In this document: piece after piece, positions 49,334 to 49,515 of the stretch
Numbering within the stretch: the first letter of the stretch is position 1
Layout of the letters: the number at the start of each line of letters is the position of its first letter
Assembly: GCF_008386495.1 (NCBI RefSeq)
Contig: NZ_VTHJ01000002.1
Coordinates: 1-49,515 of the forward strand
Origin: Streptomyces tailanensis
GTDB lineage: Bacteria; Actinomycetota; Actinomycetes; Streptomycetales; Streptomycetaceae
Length of the DNA: 49,515 bases
Reading direction: 5' to 3'
Position numbers and translations under genes: made by a program
The notes under the pieces: generated by a model
Seen by the model: only the letters and a program-made list of their open reading frames with translations
The model's database searches: none
What the model was told of the DNA's origin: nothing

Positions 49334-49515
49334 CGTTCCTAAAGACTGAGCGGGGGTGAGTCCTGTTCCCAGGACCCATGCTCAGCCGAACGCCCCGTAC
49401 GGTGTTGGGCGTTCTGGTCGACCGCGTTCGCTCCGCATCCGGCGCGTACGGATCGTGTCCGTGGTCCGGGGATGCGGGGGCGGGTTCCCTCACGTCCCGG
49501 AGCCACCGGTGCGGC
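49334..49515. other. Unassigned sequence at the window end
   Basis: 180 bp after the point where the TetR homology stops. It encodes no recognisable protein in any frame. It may belong to a neighbouring gene or to a mobile element end outside the window. Confidence 0.3.

Noticed and set aside
49345..49515. tRNA or tmRNA at the window end
   Set aside because: No cloverleaf, CCA end or T-loop consensus could be found on either strand.

Overview
The window looks like a chromosomal segment of a Streptomyces. GC is very high with strong third-position GC, GTG starts are frequent, Shine-Dalgarno boxes are GGAGG-like, and the gene families are typical of the genus: TerD, DUF6643, SHOCT, DUF1272, DUF6332, mycothiol-dependent isomerase, ATP-grasp graspetide genes. 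There is no rRNA, tRNA, CRISPR array or intact insertion sequence that I can see. All assignments come from reading translations and motifs by eye; no database search was made.

Layout. 1-6430: end of an unknown gene, a two-domain TerD protein, DUF6643, a MOSC protein, an Rv1733c-like membrane protein and a beta-helix/AAA fusion. 6431-8080: a decayed TAP-type hydrolase behind about 500 bp of non-coding DNA. 8077-14425: membrane hydrolase, DeoR regulator, PLP-dependent lyase behind a strong palindrome, a small protein and an RsbW-like ATPase. 14456-19739: SHOCT/ABC ATPase/FtsX operon facing a TetR-DUF4865 pair, then DUF1272. 20001-24155: YfhO, GT2 and GtrA proteins, which together resemble a three-component cell-surface glycosylation system. 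24124-27371: ROK regulator, an AlkB gene broken by a short repeat, and an RlmG/RsmC-like methyltransferase. 27381-30967: one-strand series of two-domain Lrp regulator, SIS isomerase, class II aldolase and AraC regulator. 31175-34017: NRAMP-like transporter coupled to an amidase. 34026-36977: methyltransferase, a secreted His-rich protein under a CsoR-like promoter, and a secreted beta-propeller pseudogene. 37312-42644: a hydrolase, archease, RtcB RNA ligase, CapA, MBL-like and phosphoribosyltransferase neighbourhood. 42837-45695: a small membrane protein with a wHTH/degenerate nucleotidyltransferase, a truncated TetR, and a two-gene graspetide locus. 45769-49515: mycothiol-type isomerase, DUF6332, NarL-type two-component system, and a TetR fragment.

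The most interesting points are a promoter at 35916-35943 whose spacer is a G-tract palindrome repeated upstream; the minimal graspetide locus with two tandem 5'-leader hairpins; the RtcB/archease RNA-repair neighbourhood with a duplicated ribosome binding site; the wHTH/degenerate nucleotidyltransferase pair; an NRAMP-like transporter without the metal ligands; an AlkB gene interrupted by a repeat related to another repeat in the window; and a recurring TANNNT box 5-9 nt before the ATG of genes lacking a Shine-Dalgarno, which suggests leaderless transcription. The window also holds five broken or truncated genes (hydrolase, AlkB, propeller, two TetR), so it has seen considerable decay.
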